Shown here in pieces: positions 1 to 12,950 of a stretch of 64,000 nucleotides of DNA. Numbering within the stretch: the stretch's first letter is position 1; each line of letters opens with the position of its first letter. The notes below the pieces were generated by a model. It was given only the letters and a program-made list of their open reading frames with translations. It ran no database searches and was not told where the DNA came from. Source of the stretch: Glycine soja (taxonomy: Eukaryota > Streptophyta > Magnoliopsida > Fabales > Fabaceae); NCBI RefSeq assembly GCF_004193775.1, contig NC_041003.1:28459735-28523734 (forward strand), read 5' to 3'. A program made the position numbers and the translations under genes.

Positions 1-193
1 AGATGGAGAGAAGACAAACAATTCGAGGCAGAGGAAGACCCAAAAAGACTATAAGAGAGGTTATAAAAAAGGATCTCGAAATTAATGGTTTGGATAGAAG
101 TATGGTACTTGATAGAACATTATGGCGGAAGTTGATCCATGTAGCCGACCCCACCTAGTGGGATAAGGCGTTGTTGTTGTTGTTGTTGTTGTA
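1..193 (+). mobile_element. 3' end of a LINE (non-LTR retrotransposon)
   Basis: From position 3 a reading frame encodes the basic C-terminal tail typical of plant LINE reverse transcriptases, with an RGRGRPKKTIREVIKKDLE stretch followed by DRTLWRKLIHVADPT. It ends at a TAG (153-160 region) and runs into a (TTG)n tract at about 170-192. The 5' part lies outside the window. Short simple-repeat tails replacing poly(A) are known for RTE-like LINEs; the clade assignment is inference. The copy may be 5'-truncated, which cannot be seen here. Confidence 0.7.
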
Positions 194-2530
194 TTATAAA
201 AAATAAGAAACATATTATAAGTATGAAATATTAAGGAATTTTATTAATGATTCATCTTTGTTAAGAATGAGAGGAATCACTTTTTAGTGAAATTTTTACT
301 CTAATTATATGTTTTCTCCTTAAAAAAAGTTATATTTTTTCTATCTAATATTTTACTTTAGGAATTTGAATTGATTTTTACTGTGATTAATAATTTCTTG
401 ATATGTGAATGTGTGATTGAATGCCAAGGTAAAAAATATTTATACTCCTTAGGATATTGTAAATAAATTATTTTTTATTGAGATGTATTTAGGTGGGATT
501 TCTTTTCTAAATAAAAAATGTTAAATTGTAATTTTAGTTTTTCTATAATTTTAAATTTATGATTTTGATTTTTATATTTTTAAATTAAGATATTTAGTCT
601 TCACATTTTTAAAATAAATAATTTTGATCCGCCGTTAGTTGGTTATCAAAAATCAAACATTAACTTTAATAATGCTTATATAGCAAGATGTTAAATAAAG
701 TAAAAAATAAAAAATATTTTAAAGCATATATTTGTATTTTTTATAATGTAAAAATATCACGCCCATCCAACAATTCTACTTTAAAACTTTAATACTCTTT
801 CATTCATTTTTTTTATAGTTGTTATACTTTTCTTTTTTCACCACATGCACATAATTTCTTATCTTTTTATGAAAACAATTAAGATGTTGGTCATTCCATA
901 TGTGTCTTCCAATTCTACTCACATTCTTTACAATAAGGTAATTAATCCATTTTATTTTTCTTTAATAAATTCATTGGGTGTGTCACCAAAAAGATAATAT
1001 AAAAAACGCATAAAATCTTTTAGATACTTGACCTTTTTTTCTCTACTTGATCAAAATGCCTAAATACAATATTCTACTTTATAAAGAGTGTATTGTAAAT
1101 TAGTTCTATTGTAGGAATATTTGCCTTAATGTGTTTTTTTAAACACAATTACATTGATTAAGTCACCATTTTTCATTTTTATTGCCTTTTTAATTCCATT
1201 CCTATTCAAACCATTATTACGAAGACATTTTGGTCTACATTATGAAAAAGTATTTACCTTATTTAGATAATATTGGGTAAAACTAGTTGAAAACTTAATT
1301 GATAGTTAAATGTAAAAAAGTTAGTTTATTAAATTATAAGTATTTGATAAAATTAACCGTTAAAGTAACTGAAAAATGTAAAAGAATAAAAAAATAATAA
1401 ATCATGATTTATTTAAAAATAATAACTAAAAAATTAAATAAATATATTGAGAATAAAAATGAAAAATAAATTTAAGAAACTAGAAGCTAAAAGCCAGCAT
1501 TTTAAAAAATGTTCCTCTTAGCATTTCAAAAAATGTTGAAAACTACTAAAAAATTATTAAAAAATATTATTTATTGAAAAATTAAAAAAAAGTTCAACTA
1601 ATAAAAAAATTTAAAAAATAATTAAAATATCTTATCCAAGTTGTTATTTTGTGAGGTGGGTCAAAATCAGAGATTTATATACATGTGGCAAAAAAAAAAA
1701 ATAGATCGTTATACATATTTTATAAGATAGTTCATTAATGATTTTGATATGGAATTAAAATCAATATATAAATATCTAATACATATATGATACCGAGTAA
1801 AAAAAATTCTCCATAATTTTTATCTATCTTGTAAAAATCATATAACTTTTAATGTTTGCTAAAATCATGGGATCATTTTAAATCTTTTAATTTTATAAAG
1901 TAAAAAACTAAAAATAAATGAATGGTATATTATAAGGATAAAAAAAGACAAAAAATTACAAAGACTAAAACAAAACGTCAACAAAGATCAAAATAAAAAA
2001 TATATACAAGGATTTTTTTGAAAAAATAATTTTATAAGAAAAAAAAACAATATATTACAATAACTAAAAACATATTTAAACTTATAATCTTTTAAAAATT
2101 ACAAAAAATTTATATCTAAGTATTTTTTTTAAAATCCAAATCGAATACTAAAATTAATGCATATTTATATTAAAATTTACAAAACTATTCAATATGTTAT
2201 TTATAAAAAACAAAATTTATTCTCAATCATGAAAATGACCAAACATATAGCTTAAACTCTCTTAAAAAAACATATAGCTTAATCTAATTTTAAGCTCAAT
2301 CATATGAAACATTCCATTCATAACCTTACTTGTTAATACATCGACTAGATCGTATAATCATAATCATAACACCCAAATTCGTCGGTATCCACTATTTCAG
2401 GAAGGAACCAAAAATCTTCCTTTCCTCTGTTGTCTTTTCGATTCACCACCGGCCAAACCAAACAGTCACAACACCACTATCTCTTCCTTCATTTCACACT
2501 TTGTAAGTTGAAGTACCCCTGTTTCCAACA
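194..2530. other. AT-rich intergenic DNA upstream of the TBR-like gene
   Basis: No gene was recognised. Open frames are short and stop-rich. Around 530-640 there is T-rich sequence like the arms of legume fold-back MITEs, but no matching second arm was found. About 1290-1620 holds repeated A/T-rich segments with AAAATGTT motifs that could be a decayed MITE. Confidence 0.5.
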
Positions 2531-2634
2531 TCTTTATAATAAGTCCACATGTTCTTCCTTTCTCTCTCTCTCTCTCTCATCTAAAATAGGGACTCAAACT
2601 CAAAAAACAAAACAAAACCTTTCACCCTCATGTA
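2531..2634 (+). promoter_or_regulatory. Candidate core promoter and 5' leader of the TBR-like gene
   Basis: A TATA-like TCTTTATAAT lies at 2531-2540, about 95 bp before the ATG. It is followed by a TTTCTCTCTCTCTCTCT pyrimidine patch at about 2560-2580, a common feature of plant 5' leaders. The spacing would make a leader of roughly 60-70 nt. This is inferred from composition only; no transcript evidence is visible. Confidence 0.35.
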
Positions 2635-5600
2635 ATGGCTGATTCCACCAAGTACATTCCCATAGGTGGCACAGGCACAACCCTCAACTCACACCTCAAC
2701 ACCCTCTTCCCCATTCTCAAAGCCAGAAAAACACTCACTGTTGCTTATTGCTTCACCTTTGCCTTTGTTGCTCTCACTGTTTTCCTTGCGTTTTGCCCCT
2801 CTCCAAACACCTCCTCTCCCTTCTTCACCAGCATATTCTCCTCCACTGCCACCACCGCTTCCTCTGCCAGCTCCTACAAGTCCCAACTCTCTTCCATTTT
2901 CTCTTTCTTCTTCCCCAACACCACAATTTCATCAAGTGCTACTCTTCACACCGACACCACTAGATCTAGCAATAGCACTTCTCAATCTCCTCAAACAAGT
3001 AAAAAGACATTCAAAACCACCCCTTTTGAAAACCAAACTCAAACTACTCCTCCAACCAGAAGCAAGATACCAAGTGATCATCACACTGCAAAACCACCTG
3101 ATCATGTTGTAAATAAGGAACCATCGAGTGGTAACAATCATACCCAAGTTTCTGATGAGGATAAAGCTGTAAAGAAGACAAATCAATCTTCTAATGGTGT
3201 TGGGCATAGTCCGAATAAGAATTTGAGTTCTTTGGTGAATGGAGGGGGCACAGAGAAGGGTGTTGGGCATAGTAATTACACGGTTTCTTGGTCGAAGAAG
3301 CAGAAGAATGGGAGCAATGAAACGGATTCAAGGGTGAAGGATGAATTCATGGAGTCTTTGATCAAGTGTGAATTTTTTGATGGGGAATGGATCAAGGAGG
3401 ATTCATATCCTCTCTATGAACCTGGTTCTTGCAATATTATCGATGAACAATTCAATTGTATCCAAAATGGAAGGCCTGATAAAGCCTTTCAGAAATATAA
3501 GTGGAAGCCAAAGGGGTGCAGCCTCCCAAGGTATACGAGAACTTGGTGAATTTATGTTGTTCTAGAACATGATGGTATTGTTCTCTAATCAGAATTGACT
3601 TTTATCACAGCAATATAAGTTGACATTTAATGCAAATCTTTATTGTGCAGATTGCTGAGGTGAAACACTAGTTTTGATTAAGAAACTGCAACTGAGTTTT
3701 GTCCAATTTTGATTTGGTTGAATTGAAATTGGAATTTCACCTCAATCATATGCATAGTGAAGTTGGCCATTTAATATCAATATTAGTTTCCTAGTTATAA
3801 CTTCAATTACGATTAGATAACAATACAAAAAACACCTATAGAATTGCACTTGAGTTTTATCCTTCAATTTTTAAGGTTTTACATTTCATGAGTGCTCTTG
3901 TTCTGTCCAGATTTGGCAATTGGTAATATTTTGTTTTTCATATTAATGTTGGTGTCTTGTTATGATGATCTTCAAAGTTGCTTTGTGAATGTTTCTTTGG
4001 TATTTTGCCTTAATTGATCCATTCTCTTTGTTTCTTTGGATCCTAGTTTGTTGATTTGCTATAATATTTGTTCATGTATTTGCTAATAGGTTGGATGGAC
4101 ATCGAATGCTGGATATGTTGAGAGGCAAGAGGCTTATCTTTGTTGGTGATTCCATCAATAGGAATATGTGGGAATCTCTAATTTGCATCCTGAGAAACGC
4201 TGTGAAAGACAAAAGCAAAGTTTATGAAGCAAATGGAAGAGTCCATTTCAGAGGAGAAGCCTCTTATTCATTCATATTCAAAGTAAATACCAAGTTCTTC
4301 TATGCTGTAGTGTTCAATTTTTCTTTTTCATGGTGTTTTTTTAATAATAGTATCAATTGCTTGCTAGGATTATAACTTCTCCGTGGAGCTTTTCGTATCC
4401 CCTTTCTTAGTTCAGGAATGGGAAGTTCAAGTCAAGAATGGAACAAAGAAGGAAACACTTCGTCTTGATTTAGTTGGTAAATCTTCAGTTCAATATAAAA
4501 ATGCGGATATAATCATCTTCAACACTGGCCACTGGTGGACTCATGATAAAACTTCTAAAGGGTAAATGCATTACAATTTCTCTTAGATGTGATTGCAGTT
4601 CTGGCTCTTCATTCTCAACCTTCTTATTCTAATTCTGTTTTCTAAGATTACAAGCCAAAACCTTGTTAACTAACTTGTCCATGAAAATTTCTAGGAAGGA
4701 CTATTACCAAGAGGGTAGCCATGTCTATGATGAACTGAATGTTTTGGAGGCATTTCGAAGGGCTATAACAACTTGGAGTAGATGGATTGATGCCAACATA
4801 AATCAATCGAAGTCTATGGTATTCTTCAGAGGCTATTCTGCTTCACATTTCAGGTACAATACTCGTGTTTGGGTGAATGTTTGCAAAATTGATTTTGAGG
4901 TGAAGTAATATGTGGTGGATATTTTTATACTAAAAGCAATTTATCCAACACAAAAGCTATCTAAAATTGCAACAACTCAAAATCAATTTCTCAATGTGAG
5001 ACCAAGCATATCAACATTTACCTAAAATCATCTTAACTAGTATTTCATCATATGATGTTGGATGATCCGATGTAAATCCAAACACACTACAAATGAATTG
5101 GTGCTTATTGTGTTAATTTTGGTCTCACATTACTTCAGTTTTCAGTTTCAATATCATTCACTTTGACATTGAATTTTCCTTAAGCACATTATTATCATAG
5201 AACTAGAAGACTGACTCATAAACATTTGTTTCTAATTCTATCATACTGCAGTGGGGGACAATGGAATTCTGGTGGACAATGTGACAGTGAAACCGTGCCT
5301 ATCAAGAATGAGAAGTACTTGAGGGAATACCCCCCTAAGATGAGGGTATTGGAAAAGGTTTTGAAGAACATGAAAGCCCATGTCACCTACCTAAATGTCA
5401 CTAAAATGACAGATTTCAGAAAGGATGGTCATCCCTCGATATATAGGAAGCAAAACCTATCACCAGAAGAGAGGAAATCTCCATTGAGGTACCAAGACTG
5501 CAGCCACTGGTGCCTCCCTGGTGTTCCAGATGCATGGAATGAGATTCTTTATGCCGAACTTCTGTTGAAACAGTATCAGAATCAGCAGAAGAGACCATAG
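2635..5600 (+). CDS. TBR: TRICHOME BIREFRINGENCE/TBL-type wall polysaccharide O-acetyltransferase-like protein (5 exons)
   Basis: Exons inferred from GT/AG sites and protein continuity: 2635-3530, 4090-4282, 4368-4561, 4695-4853, 5252-5600, giving 596 aa. A short cytosolic N-terminus precedes one membrane anchor (about residues 34-54), then a Ser/Thr/Pro-rich stalk, a PMR5N-like cysteine-containing region from CEFFDGEW (245) to CSLPR (299), the GDS motif (318-320) and the C-terminal DCSH (563-566), which gives the DxxH pair of TBL esterase-fold enzymes. TBL proteins are Golgi type II proteins that acetylate wall polysaccharides; TBR itself affects secondary-wall cellulose and pectin. The anchor, the long Ser-rich stalk and the length fit the TBR/TBL1/TBL2 subgroup best. 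All junction phases agree (2, 0, 2, 2) and no stop interrupts the frame. The specific orthologue is inferred, supported by the downstream HAT14-like gene. Confidence 0.92.
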
Positions 5601-5801
5601 GTAAACAACAAGTCATTTATTTAGTTATATTCAATGAGTTTAGCTGAAAGCAAGAACTAGATGCAGTTATTATGTATACCATTTTTTTCCCTTCCATATA
5701 AGGATATGGAGAGGAACAAACCATACAGGACAAGTTTTTCTAATTTTGTAAAGATTCAAAAGGTTATGTTTAGTGAAACAATATATAAGAGAAGTTCCTT
5801 G

Positions 5802-5832
5802 ATGAGACATTAATTTTTACATTCTCTCACTT
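5802..5832 (-). other. Polypurine tract and stub of the 3' LTR of the copia element
   Basis: On the minus strand AAGTGAGAGAA (5822-5832) is immediately followed by TGTAAAAATTAATGTCTCA (5821 downward), matching the start of the 5' LTR at 11338 except for one base. Beyond about 5802 the two sequences diverge. The stub ends only about 200 bp from the stop codon of the TBR-like gene. Confidence 0.65.
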
Positions 5833-6670
5833 GGTTCATGTGACATTACCAAACATAATAGACTAAATAAATATATAGATTAAACTAACATAATGCGCAT
5901 TAAAATGACTAAATCGTTCTATACATTGGGTACATCATAATTTCATGATTAAGAATAAGAACGAATTTGAGTCATGACGGTTATACATCACTTAATCGAC
6001 ATAGTCTCTTCCATGAACTATACATTAATCTTCTCCTTAATATGACCATTAGTTAGGAGTACATAATTGATCCAACATAATGCATTTATTTAAGATAAAA
6101 TTTGTTAACATTATTCTAATACAAATATGCATGCAAACACAGATAATAGGTAATCAGAAACATATCATAAATGAGTTCAGAGTGTCAGTAAAATGCATAA
6201 GATAAATTACACTTAATGATCATCAATAACAATAATGTTTATATTTTCAACATGTTCTATAAATGTCTTGAGTGGTAATCCCTTTGTCAAAAGGTCAACT
6301 ATCACAAGGTTTGTACTAATATGTTATGTTAACACTCTTTGTTTTTAAACTTCTACTTCAATTCAATATGTTTAACACCTTTAAGGTACTTATCCTTCTT
6401 AGAAGAAAAAAAGTTGCAGAGTTATCACAATATATTTTCAGTGGCCTAATAATATTGTCAACAATTTCAACCCTAACATAAAGTTCTGCAGTCAATTAGC
6501 CTGAATTATAGTCTCAAAACATGCTACAAATTCAACTTTCATGGCAGATGCAACAACTAATTGTTTTGCACTCTTTCACGATACTACTCTTTCGGCTAAA
6601 AGAAATACATACCCAAGAGTAAATTTTCTTGTATCCACACATCTAGCAAAGTCTGAGTTTGAATACTCAA

Positions 6671-6886
6671 TCATCTCAAGGTGATCAGACATCCTCTATG
6701 TAAGCATGTGATCTTTTGTTTCCTGTAAATATCTCTTAGAACCTTCTTTGCAGTTTTCCAATATTCCATTCTCGGGTTACTTTGATATCTTCCTAACATT
6801 CTAAATGCAAAGCTTATGTCTGGTCGAGTACAGATCTGAACATACATAACACTCCCAACCATTGATGCATACGGAATTGCCTTCAT
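6671..6886 (-). pseudogene. Copia reverse transcriptase/RNase H junction remnant
   Basis: A 71-codon open piece carries the characteristic copia segment YASMVGSVMYVQICTRPDIS followed by LGRYQSNPRMEYWKTAKKVL, which sits between the RT and RNase H domains. Flanking sequence from 6240 to 7450 continues the similarity through frameshifts, including a remnant of the segment that reads MDVKT near 7420. No intact catalytic YVDD is visible. Confidence 0.8.
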
Positions 6887-7700
6887 TTGTTCTCATTCTA
6901 GATCATTTTTAGGACATTATGCAAGACTAAATTTGTCTTCTTTCTTATTTAAAATGGGTGATGCTGAACACTTTTTCATCCTAAAACTCTCTAGTACTTT
7001 ATTGATATATGTTTTCTGAGACAAGCCTAACAATCCTTATGATCTATTTCAGAATATTTTTATCCTTATCACATAGTTTGTCTCACCCATGTCTTTCATT
7101 TCAAAGTTGTTACTTAGTCTCATGAAGAAAACCAAGATTGTTAGTTGCAAACAAGATATCAAAATAAAGAATTAGAAAAATAATTTTACTCCCACAGACT
7201 TTCAGATATATACACCTATCAATAGTATTTTCCTTAAATCCAAAGAAAACAATGATATCGTTAAACTTCAATATCATTAGCGGGAAGCTTGCTTAAGACC
7301 ATATATTGATTTCTTTAATTTGCATACCATGTGTTTCTTTCCTTCAACTAAGAATCACATTAGTTGGTCCATAGAAAAATTTTCCTCTAAATCTACACTA
7401 AGAAAGACAGTTTTCACATCCATCTGATGTAGCCCAAGTCATAATGGGTCACCAATGCCATGAAAATCTTGAAAGAATCATTTCATGAGACTAATGAAAA
7501 CATCTCTTTATAATCAATGTCATCTTTCTAAGTAAATTCCTTAGCAACAAGTCTAACCTTGTAACGTTCAAGGTTACCATGAGAGTCACATTTAGTCTTA
7601 AAAACTCACTTACAACCAACTCTCTTACAATCCTTTGGCAATTCTACGAGGTCCCAAACACCATAATGTTCCATGGAATTTAACTTTTCTTTCATGACAT

Positions 7701-8267
7701 CTATTTCTCAGAATTATCACAGCTTACAACATATGAAAAAGAAACTGGATCATTATCATTAATGCTTAAGTTTGTTTCTATTTCATGTAGGTATACAACA
7801 TAGTGATTCAAAATAGTTGGTCTCCTTTCTCTTTGAGACCTCTTTAATGCTACTTTTTGTGGTTCTTTAAGAATAGGTTCATTATGTATCATAGGTTCAT
7901 TATTGTGTTGTTTTTCTTTATTGTTGTTTGGAACAACAACTGAATGAGCAATCACCTTACTGCTAGAGACACAAGTTAAAGGTATTTGTACTCTAATTTC
8001 TTTAATTTTCACATCTCGTGGAACTGTACTCTCCCTTATTTCACCATTTTCAATGAACTTTACATTTCCAGTTTCGACAATTCTCAAACTATGATTAGGA
8101 TAATAAAATATATACTCCCTTTGACTTTTCTGAATAACCAATGAAATATCCATTAATTTTTCATGCATCCAAGTTTCTTTCTTATGGATTATAAATCCTT
8201 GTTTCTGTTTGGCAACCCCAAACATGCATGTGTCATATACTAGGTGTCTTATTTGTTTACAATTCAA
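7701..8267 (-). pseudogene. Copia integrase C-terminus / integrase-RT linker remnant
   Basis: A 188-codon open segment contains KETWMHEKLMDISLVI and an RSQRERRPTILNHYVVYLHE block. The latter is the usual copia linker between integrase and reverse transcriptase (basic RRS-RERR followed by a DYVVYLxE-like stretch). The neighbouring 8280-8900 region, read with frameshifts, holds integrase-core remnants including a WHKRLGHIS-like zinc-binding start. Confidence 0.75.
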
Positions 8268-9312
8268 AATGTGTCTTTGAAACTATCATATTATGATCCT
8301 TATTCAACAAATACATGACAGTTTTCATGGCATATATTCACAAAGATACGAGTAAAGTTGAATTGCTTAACATACTCCTAATCGTATCTATTAAAGTTTC
8401 TGATACACCATTTTGTTATGGTATATCAGGCATTGGGTATTGCACACAAATGTCACATTTTTGAAAAAGTTTAGCAAATGGACTTGGGTGTTGCCTAGTT
8501 TCATCGTATATTTCATAATACTCATCACCTCTCTCTATCAAACCTAACAACTCTCACATTTTGTCTAATTATCCTTCTACTTCATTCAAGTAAATTTTTA
8601 AAGCATCTACTTCCTGAAATTTCTCATGCAATAAGCATAACTGTAACATGAATAGTCATCAATAAAGGTGATAAAATATCTTTCCTTTCCAAAATAATTA
8701 ATATAAAAAGGCTCACAAATATCAGTATACATAATTTCAAGAAGTTGAGTGCTTCTTGTAGCTCCTTTCTTTGTACGTTTTCTTTATTTTCCCTTAATAA
8801 AATCCACTCAAATATTTAGACCCGTAAAATTTAGATTAGGAAGAATTTTATTCTTTATTAATCTTTCCATCATTTCTCTAGAAATATGACCTAAACGTTT
8901 ATGCCACAAGAAAGCAGATTGTTCATTCACTAAACTATGTTTAGTTCCAACAGTATGACACAAAGTTAAATAGTTTCAACATACAAACCATCTAATTTCA
9001 ATTTATATAAACTATCATAAAGAACACCAGTATCAATGAGATGATTATGCTTGAATAAACTGAAATATTCATTACCAAAATAAAAAAGTATCAAATAATA
9101 TCAAGTTTAGATAATTAAACTAAATTCCTAGATAAACTAAGTACATAAAGAGTTTTCAGTAAATCTAAAAGATGTTCAATGTCGAGTTTTAAACAATAAG
9201 TCCTAACTGCTTGCACTAGAGCTTTCACTTTATTCTTCATTTGGACTTATGATTTGGATGTAAGGAATCCCTGCATAATATTAGAAACACGAATCATACA
9301 TCCAAAATCAAT

Positions 9313-9612
9313 TCACCATGTATTATGGGAAACTTCAGTTAAATTTGATTCAAAACATACATATGCATTAAGCTTATCTTTCTTTTCATACCAAGACTTA
9401 CACTTTGGGCAATCCTTTTGAAGGTGTCCAGATTTCCCACAGAAATTGAAATTATTATTCTTTGATGCCTTCTTTTGAATTTTCACAAAGTCGTCATTGA
9501 TTTTTAAAGACCCTTTTCCTTTATCATGCTTGTTCATAAATTTCTTTCCAACTCTTTGATTCCCTTGGTGGCTTACATAATTGACTGTGTGACTTCCTTG
9601 ATTCTTAAGCAT
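9313..9612 (-). pseudogene. Copia gag zinc-knuckle remnant
   Basis: A basic segment leads into NFNFCGKSGHLQKDCPKC. The CX2CX4HX4C knuckle keeps the second Cys, the His and the last Cys, but the first Cys position is Phe (TTC). The knuckle is therefore damaged, in line with the decay of the rest of the element. It is separated from the upstream gag piece by a short disrupted stretch. Confidence 0.75.
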
Positions 9613-9653
9613 CGTTTCTTCCTAAACTAGCATACTATATATTCATGCACATT

Positions 9654-10097
9654 TCATTTATCTTTCATGGTATTATAGCTCATTTGAAATGGGTCATACT
9701 CAAACGGTAATGAGTTCAAAATAAATTGAATAAGGAAGGTCTCATTCACAGTCATTCCCAAGGTCTTAAGTCTTGTTGTAATGTTTGTCATCTCAATGAC
9801 ATGCTTGTGCATAGTCTGTGAACCATTTAACTTCATGGTGGTCAGTATACTCATTAATCTCCTAACAAAAGACTTATCATCTGTTTGAGAGTGTTCTCTC
9901 ATAAACCTCGTAAACTCTTTAACACTATCAGTCTTAGAGAAAGTTGTCGTAATACTATCTGCAACAATCATTCTCATGAACACTAGGTTGAGTCTGTTAT
10001 ATCTTTCCCAAGTTTTATAATGGGTTTTCTGTTCATTGCTACTAGAATCAATAATAACAGCAAGCTCCTCTGCCAATATCGCTAGATCAATATCCAT
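9654..10097 (-). pseudogene. Copia gag (UBN2 / gag-polypeptide type) remnant
   Basis: A 147-codon open frame resembles the plant copia gag domain: a TWERYNRLNLVFMRMIVADS block, then EFTRFMREHSQTDDKS, LMSILTTMKLNGSQTMHKHV and a FLIQFILNSLPFEYDPFQ core. The last is the hallmark LxSLPxxYxxF segment. The first helix of the domain is absent from this open frame and lies in the disrupted sequence above 10097. Confidence 0.8.
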
Positions 10098-10928
10098 TAC
10101 ATCGAGGTGAAATTGGATTTGCTCATTTCAGTCAGAGAAGTTAAGCCCATTAAACTTTGTCACAAATGATACATGAGAATTCAATAAATTGGAAACATGT
10201 ACTGCATAATAAAATTCACATAAGCGCTTTGAGACATAAAACATATGTCATACATATAATTCATTCAAATAACAATCAATGTATATTGATGTTTTCCTTT
10301 AGGTGATACACCAACACACAAGATACAAACATGGTGATGCTAATAAAAATCTTAACATTATTTGATAATTAAATATGCACCAATTAGTACCTACTACATT
10401 TGGGTATATAAATAAATTAATGATACTCACAAATTACCTATAATTATATTCATTGATTATAAGAACAATTAAGCAACCTTTGGGTGATCCATAAATGTCT
10501 TATAACAATAAATTTCAATGTACTCATAAACCAATAGTTATATAATTTAACACTCATTATTCTATGAGTGATTAAAATAATCATTAATTTAGAATTAAAT
10601 AACCTTATAGATTTGGTCACTTTGATGACTAACAAATCCATCATACACTTAATTCCAAATAAGCACGTCTTGCTTTATTATATAATGCAATAAATGTTTG
10701 ATCATTCAGTTTCAAGATAATAAAGTGCATGAACATGAATGATGGCTTTGGCAATTTGAAAGCCAATTCAATAGATACCCATTTTTGATACAAAATTCCA
10801 TACTTTGGAAAAAATAATCAACACCAAAGGCATATCATCAAAACATATTATTGAAAGTGCATGCAACGAAAATTAAAATCCTTAAATTATATAATTAGGA
10901 TTCATATTGTACACTATATTGTACACTA

Positions 10929-11338
10929 TGTAGGAATCATATGTTTCAAGATCATATTGGTTTCCTATAATTGTTAATCTTGGAAATCCTTAAGAGATAA
11001 AATATTGTGTGTCTTTCTCCATAGTGAGACTTTTCTCCACTACGTTTGATCCTTGAAATATGAGAAAAACAAGATTTCTCTCATTTAATTATTTATTCTA
11101 TTTCTCTACATTCGTGATAGCTAGGGGTTTTGAGAGAACATTTTTCTATCAGGAAAAGAATCTTGTTTCACGATAATAGAATTAACCTCTTTTTAAATAC
11201 TACTCTCATCAAATAGTAGTTATCTCTATAAACTTCTCAAATTTAACTCAATTATAATTTAGTCATTAATTATTAATTATTTATTTATTAGTTCCTACTT
11301 AAATCACGTGTCTCTCACTTGAGACATTAATTCTTACA
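10929..11338 (-). repeat. 5' LTR of the copia element (putative boundaries)
   Basis: The minus-strand start at 11338 (TGTAAGAATTAATGTCTCA) matches the post-polypurine sequence at 5821. The end was placed at a CA (10929-10930), giving about 410 bp. No convincing initiator-Met primer-binding site follows it, so the inner boundary is uncertain. Confidence 0.5.
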
Positions 11339-11342
11339 ACAT

Positions 11343-12950
11343 GTATGCCCAATTTAAGTTTAGGGAGAGAAAATTTTCTTAGTTTATATTTGTTGGAATT
11401 ATATGTTTGTTTGGTTTTTGTGTAATGTTCCTCCTCTCTCTTTAGAGTATTTTTTTTAGTGGTAATTGTTTGTGTTGAAAACAATAGCTTGATTTTGTCA
11501 GGATTTGTTTTAACCAAAAATGATTCTTTGATTCTTCTTTCTCTATAAAGAATTCAAATGGATGTGAAATTTCTTCTTCATTGTCACGTGAATCCTTTAA
11601 CTATTGCAAGTCATGTATTCGATGTTGTTTCTGTCGGTGCTTTGCTTGGACTAGTTCTTTCATAACATTCTAATATAGGGTCAATTCTAGCGTGGATCAT
11701 GTGTTCAAGTGGTTTTCAATGCACCACTTTTATGAATCGTTGGATTCATCTCATCTCACGGTGATATTATACACCTGTTTACACTAAATCTTCTTCTCCC
11801 AACTTCCCACAACCCCTCTCTTCCCATAGCCCCTCTCACCACCAATAAAGATCCACGACATCATCATCAGCATCATTTGACGAGAACGGTATGAAACGAG
11901 AAAGGGAATGGGAGAGAAAGCACCACTGCACATTGTTAACGCCGTGAGAAGGGTCTTTCCGACGTCGATGGCCTGTGATATCAAGTGTTAACATCGTAAC
12001 CTGTAAATCCAACCTTGTCTTATTCTCGTTTTTTGTAGCCTTTGAAAGTGTCAAAACCTGGTGCCACCAACGGTTTTGTTTGCATAGATCTGGAAGTTCT
12101 CTTGCTCTTGCGGGTTGTAGTTTGTGAAGGCGTTGATGGGACACGCACCTCCCTTACCAAAGTTCTTGGTACCAAACAAGGCAACGGTGAGTTTGTTCCG
12201 TAGCCTATGAACTCGTCCACTGTGCCCACAAAGTCCTTGACTTGCTTCGGAGTAGGTGGTGACATTGATGATGAGATGGTCAAAGAGGAGGGTGGAGGTG
12301 GCAAGAAAAAAAAAATTAAACTGCTGTCGGAGACGACAACTATTGGGAGGAAGTGAGGAATCCAGTTTGAAAACAATAAAAAATCATTGTCCATTGTGCA
12401 CCCATGATACTGCTCCACCGAAGCAATGACCCTATTATAGTATTATATTGGACTGTTGAAGGGATTGGATCAATGAATTTTATATTTAATTATTTGAATC
12501 AAATTTTTGGTTAACACCTAAAACTATTTGGATGGAGGAGTTTGAAACAAGAGTGAATAGTTTGGTCAATTTTTATTGTTAAATTTTGATAATTATAAAA
12601 TGTATACAAATAAAAATTGAGAGGAATGTTATATTATTACTTCATTTTATTCATTTTAAAAAAGGAAATAAATGCTTACTAAAAGCAAAAAAATATGCAT
12701 ATTCTTTCCCTCCAATTCCATTTATGTGGACATGACAATTAATTTCTTAAATGATTACTAATTATAAGAGACTTATTGTGTTTTAGACATATCCAAATAA
12801 TAAGTATAAAAAGTTAATGTATCCATTGAGATTATGTGTAACTTAAAGGAAATCAACAAACTTTAAACTCATTTATTGCTAGAGTTGTCATTTTACTAAA
12901 TCAAACTATTTCTTTTATTTTTTAAAATACAATTTTTGGAGCAAAATTAA
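11343..12950. other. Intergenic stretch with one unrecognised GC-richer block
   Basis: Mostly AT-rich sequence without a recognised gene. The block 11780-12420 is noticeably richer in G/C and is listed separately. 12430-12950 is plain AT-rich DNA. Confidence 0.4.
11784..12418 (-). pseudogene. Unrecognised GC-richer coding-like block, possibly a broken gene fragment
   Basis: The minus strand has overlapping open frames (12020-12418, 11836-12144, 11784-11984). Reading passes from one to another as if frameshifted: one frame gives KQVKDFVGTVDEFIGYGTN, and another continues as GTKNFGKGGACPINAFTNYN. Composition differs from the AT-rich surroundings. I do not recognise the family. It may be the remnant of a captured or retrotransposed host gene, or chance. 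Confidence 0.25.

Larger units (their letters stand above)
5802..11338 (-). mobile_element. Decayed Ty1/copia LTR retrotransposon, minus strand
   Basis: Read on the minus strand the order is 5' LTR (10929-11338), gag, zinc knuckle, integrase, reverse transcriptase, RNase H, polypurine tract and the start of a 3' LTR. The order protease-integrase-RT identifies copia. Frames are broken in many places, so it is inactive. The 5' LTR begins TGTAAGAATTAATGTCTCA on the minus strand. The same start, with one change, follows the purine tract at 5822, but similarity is lost after about 20 nt, so the 3' LTR is truncated. No complete TSD could be identified. Confidence 0.85.
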
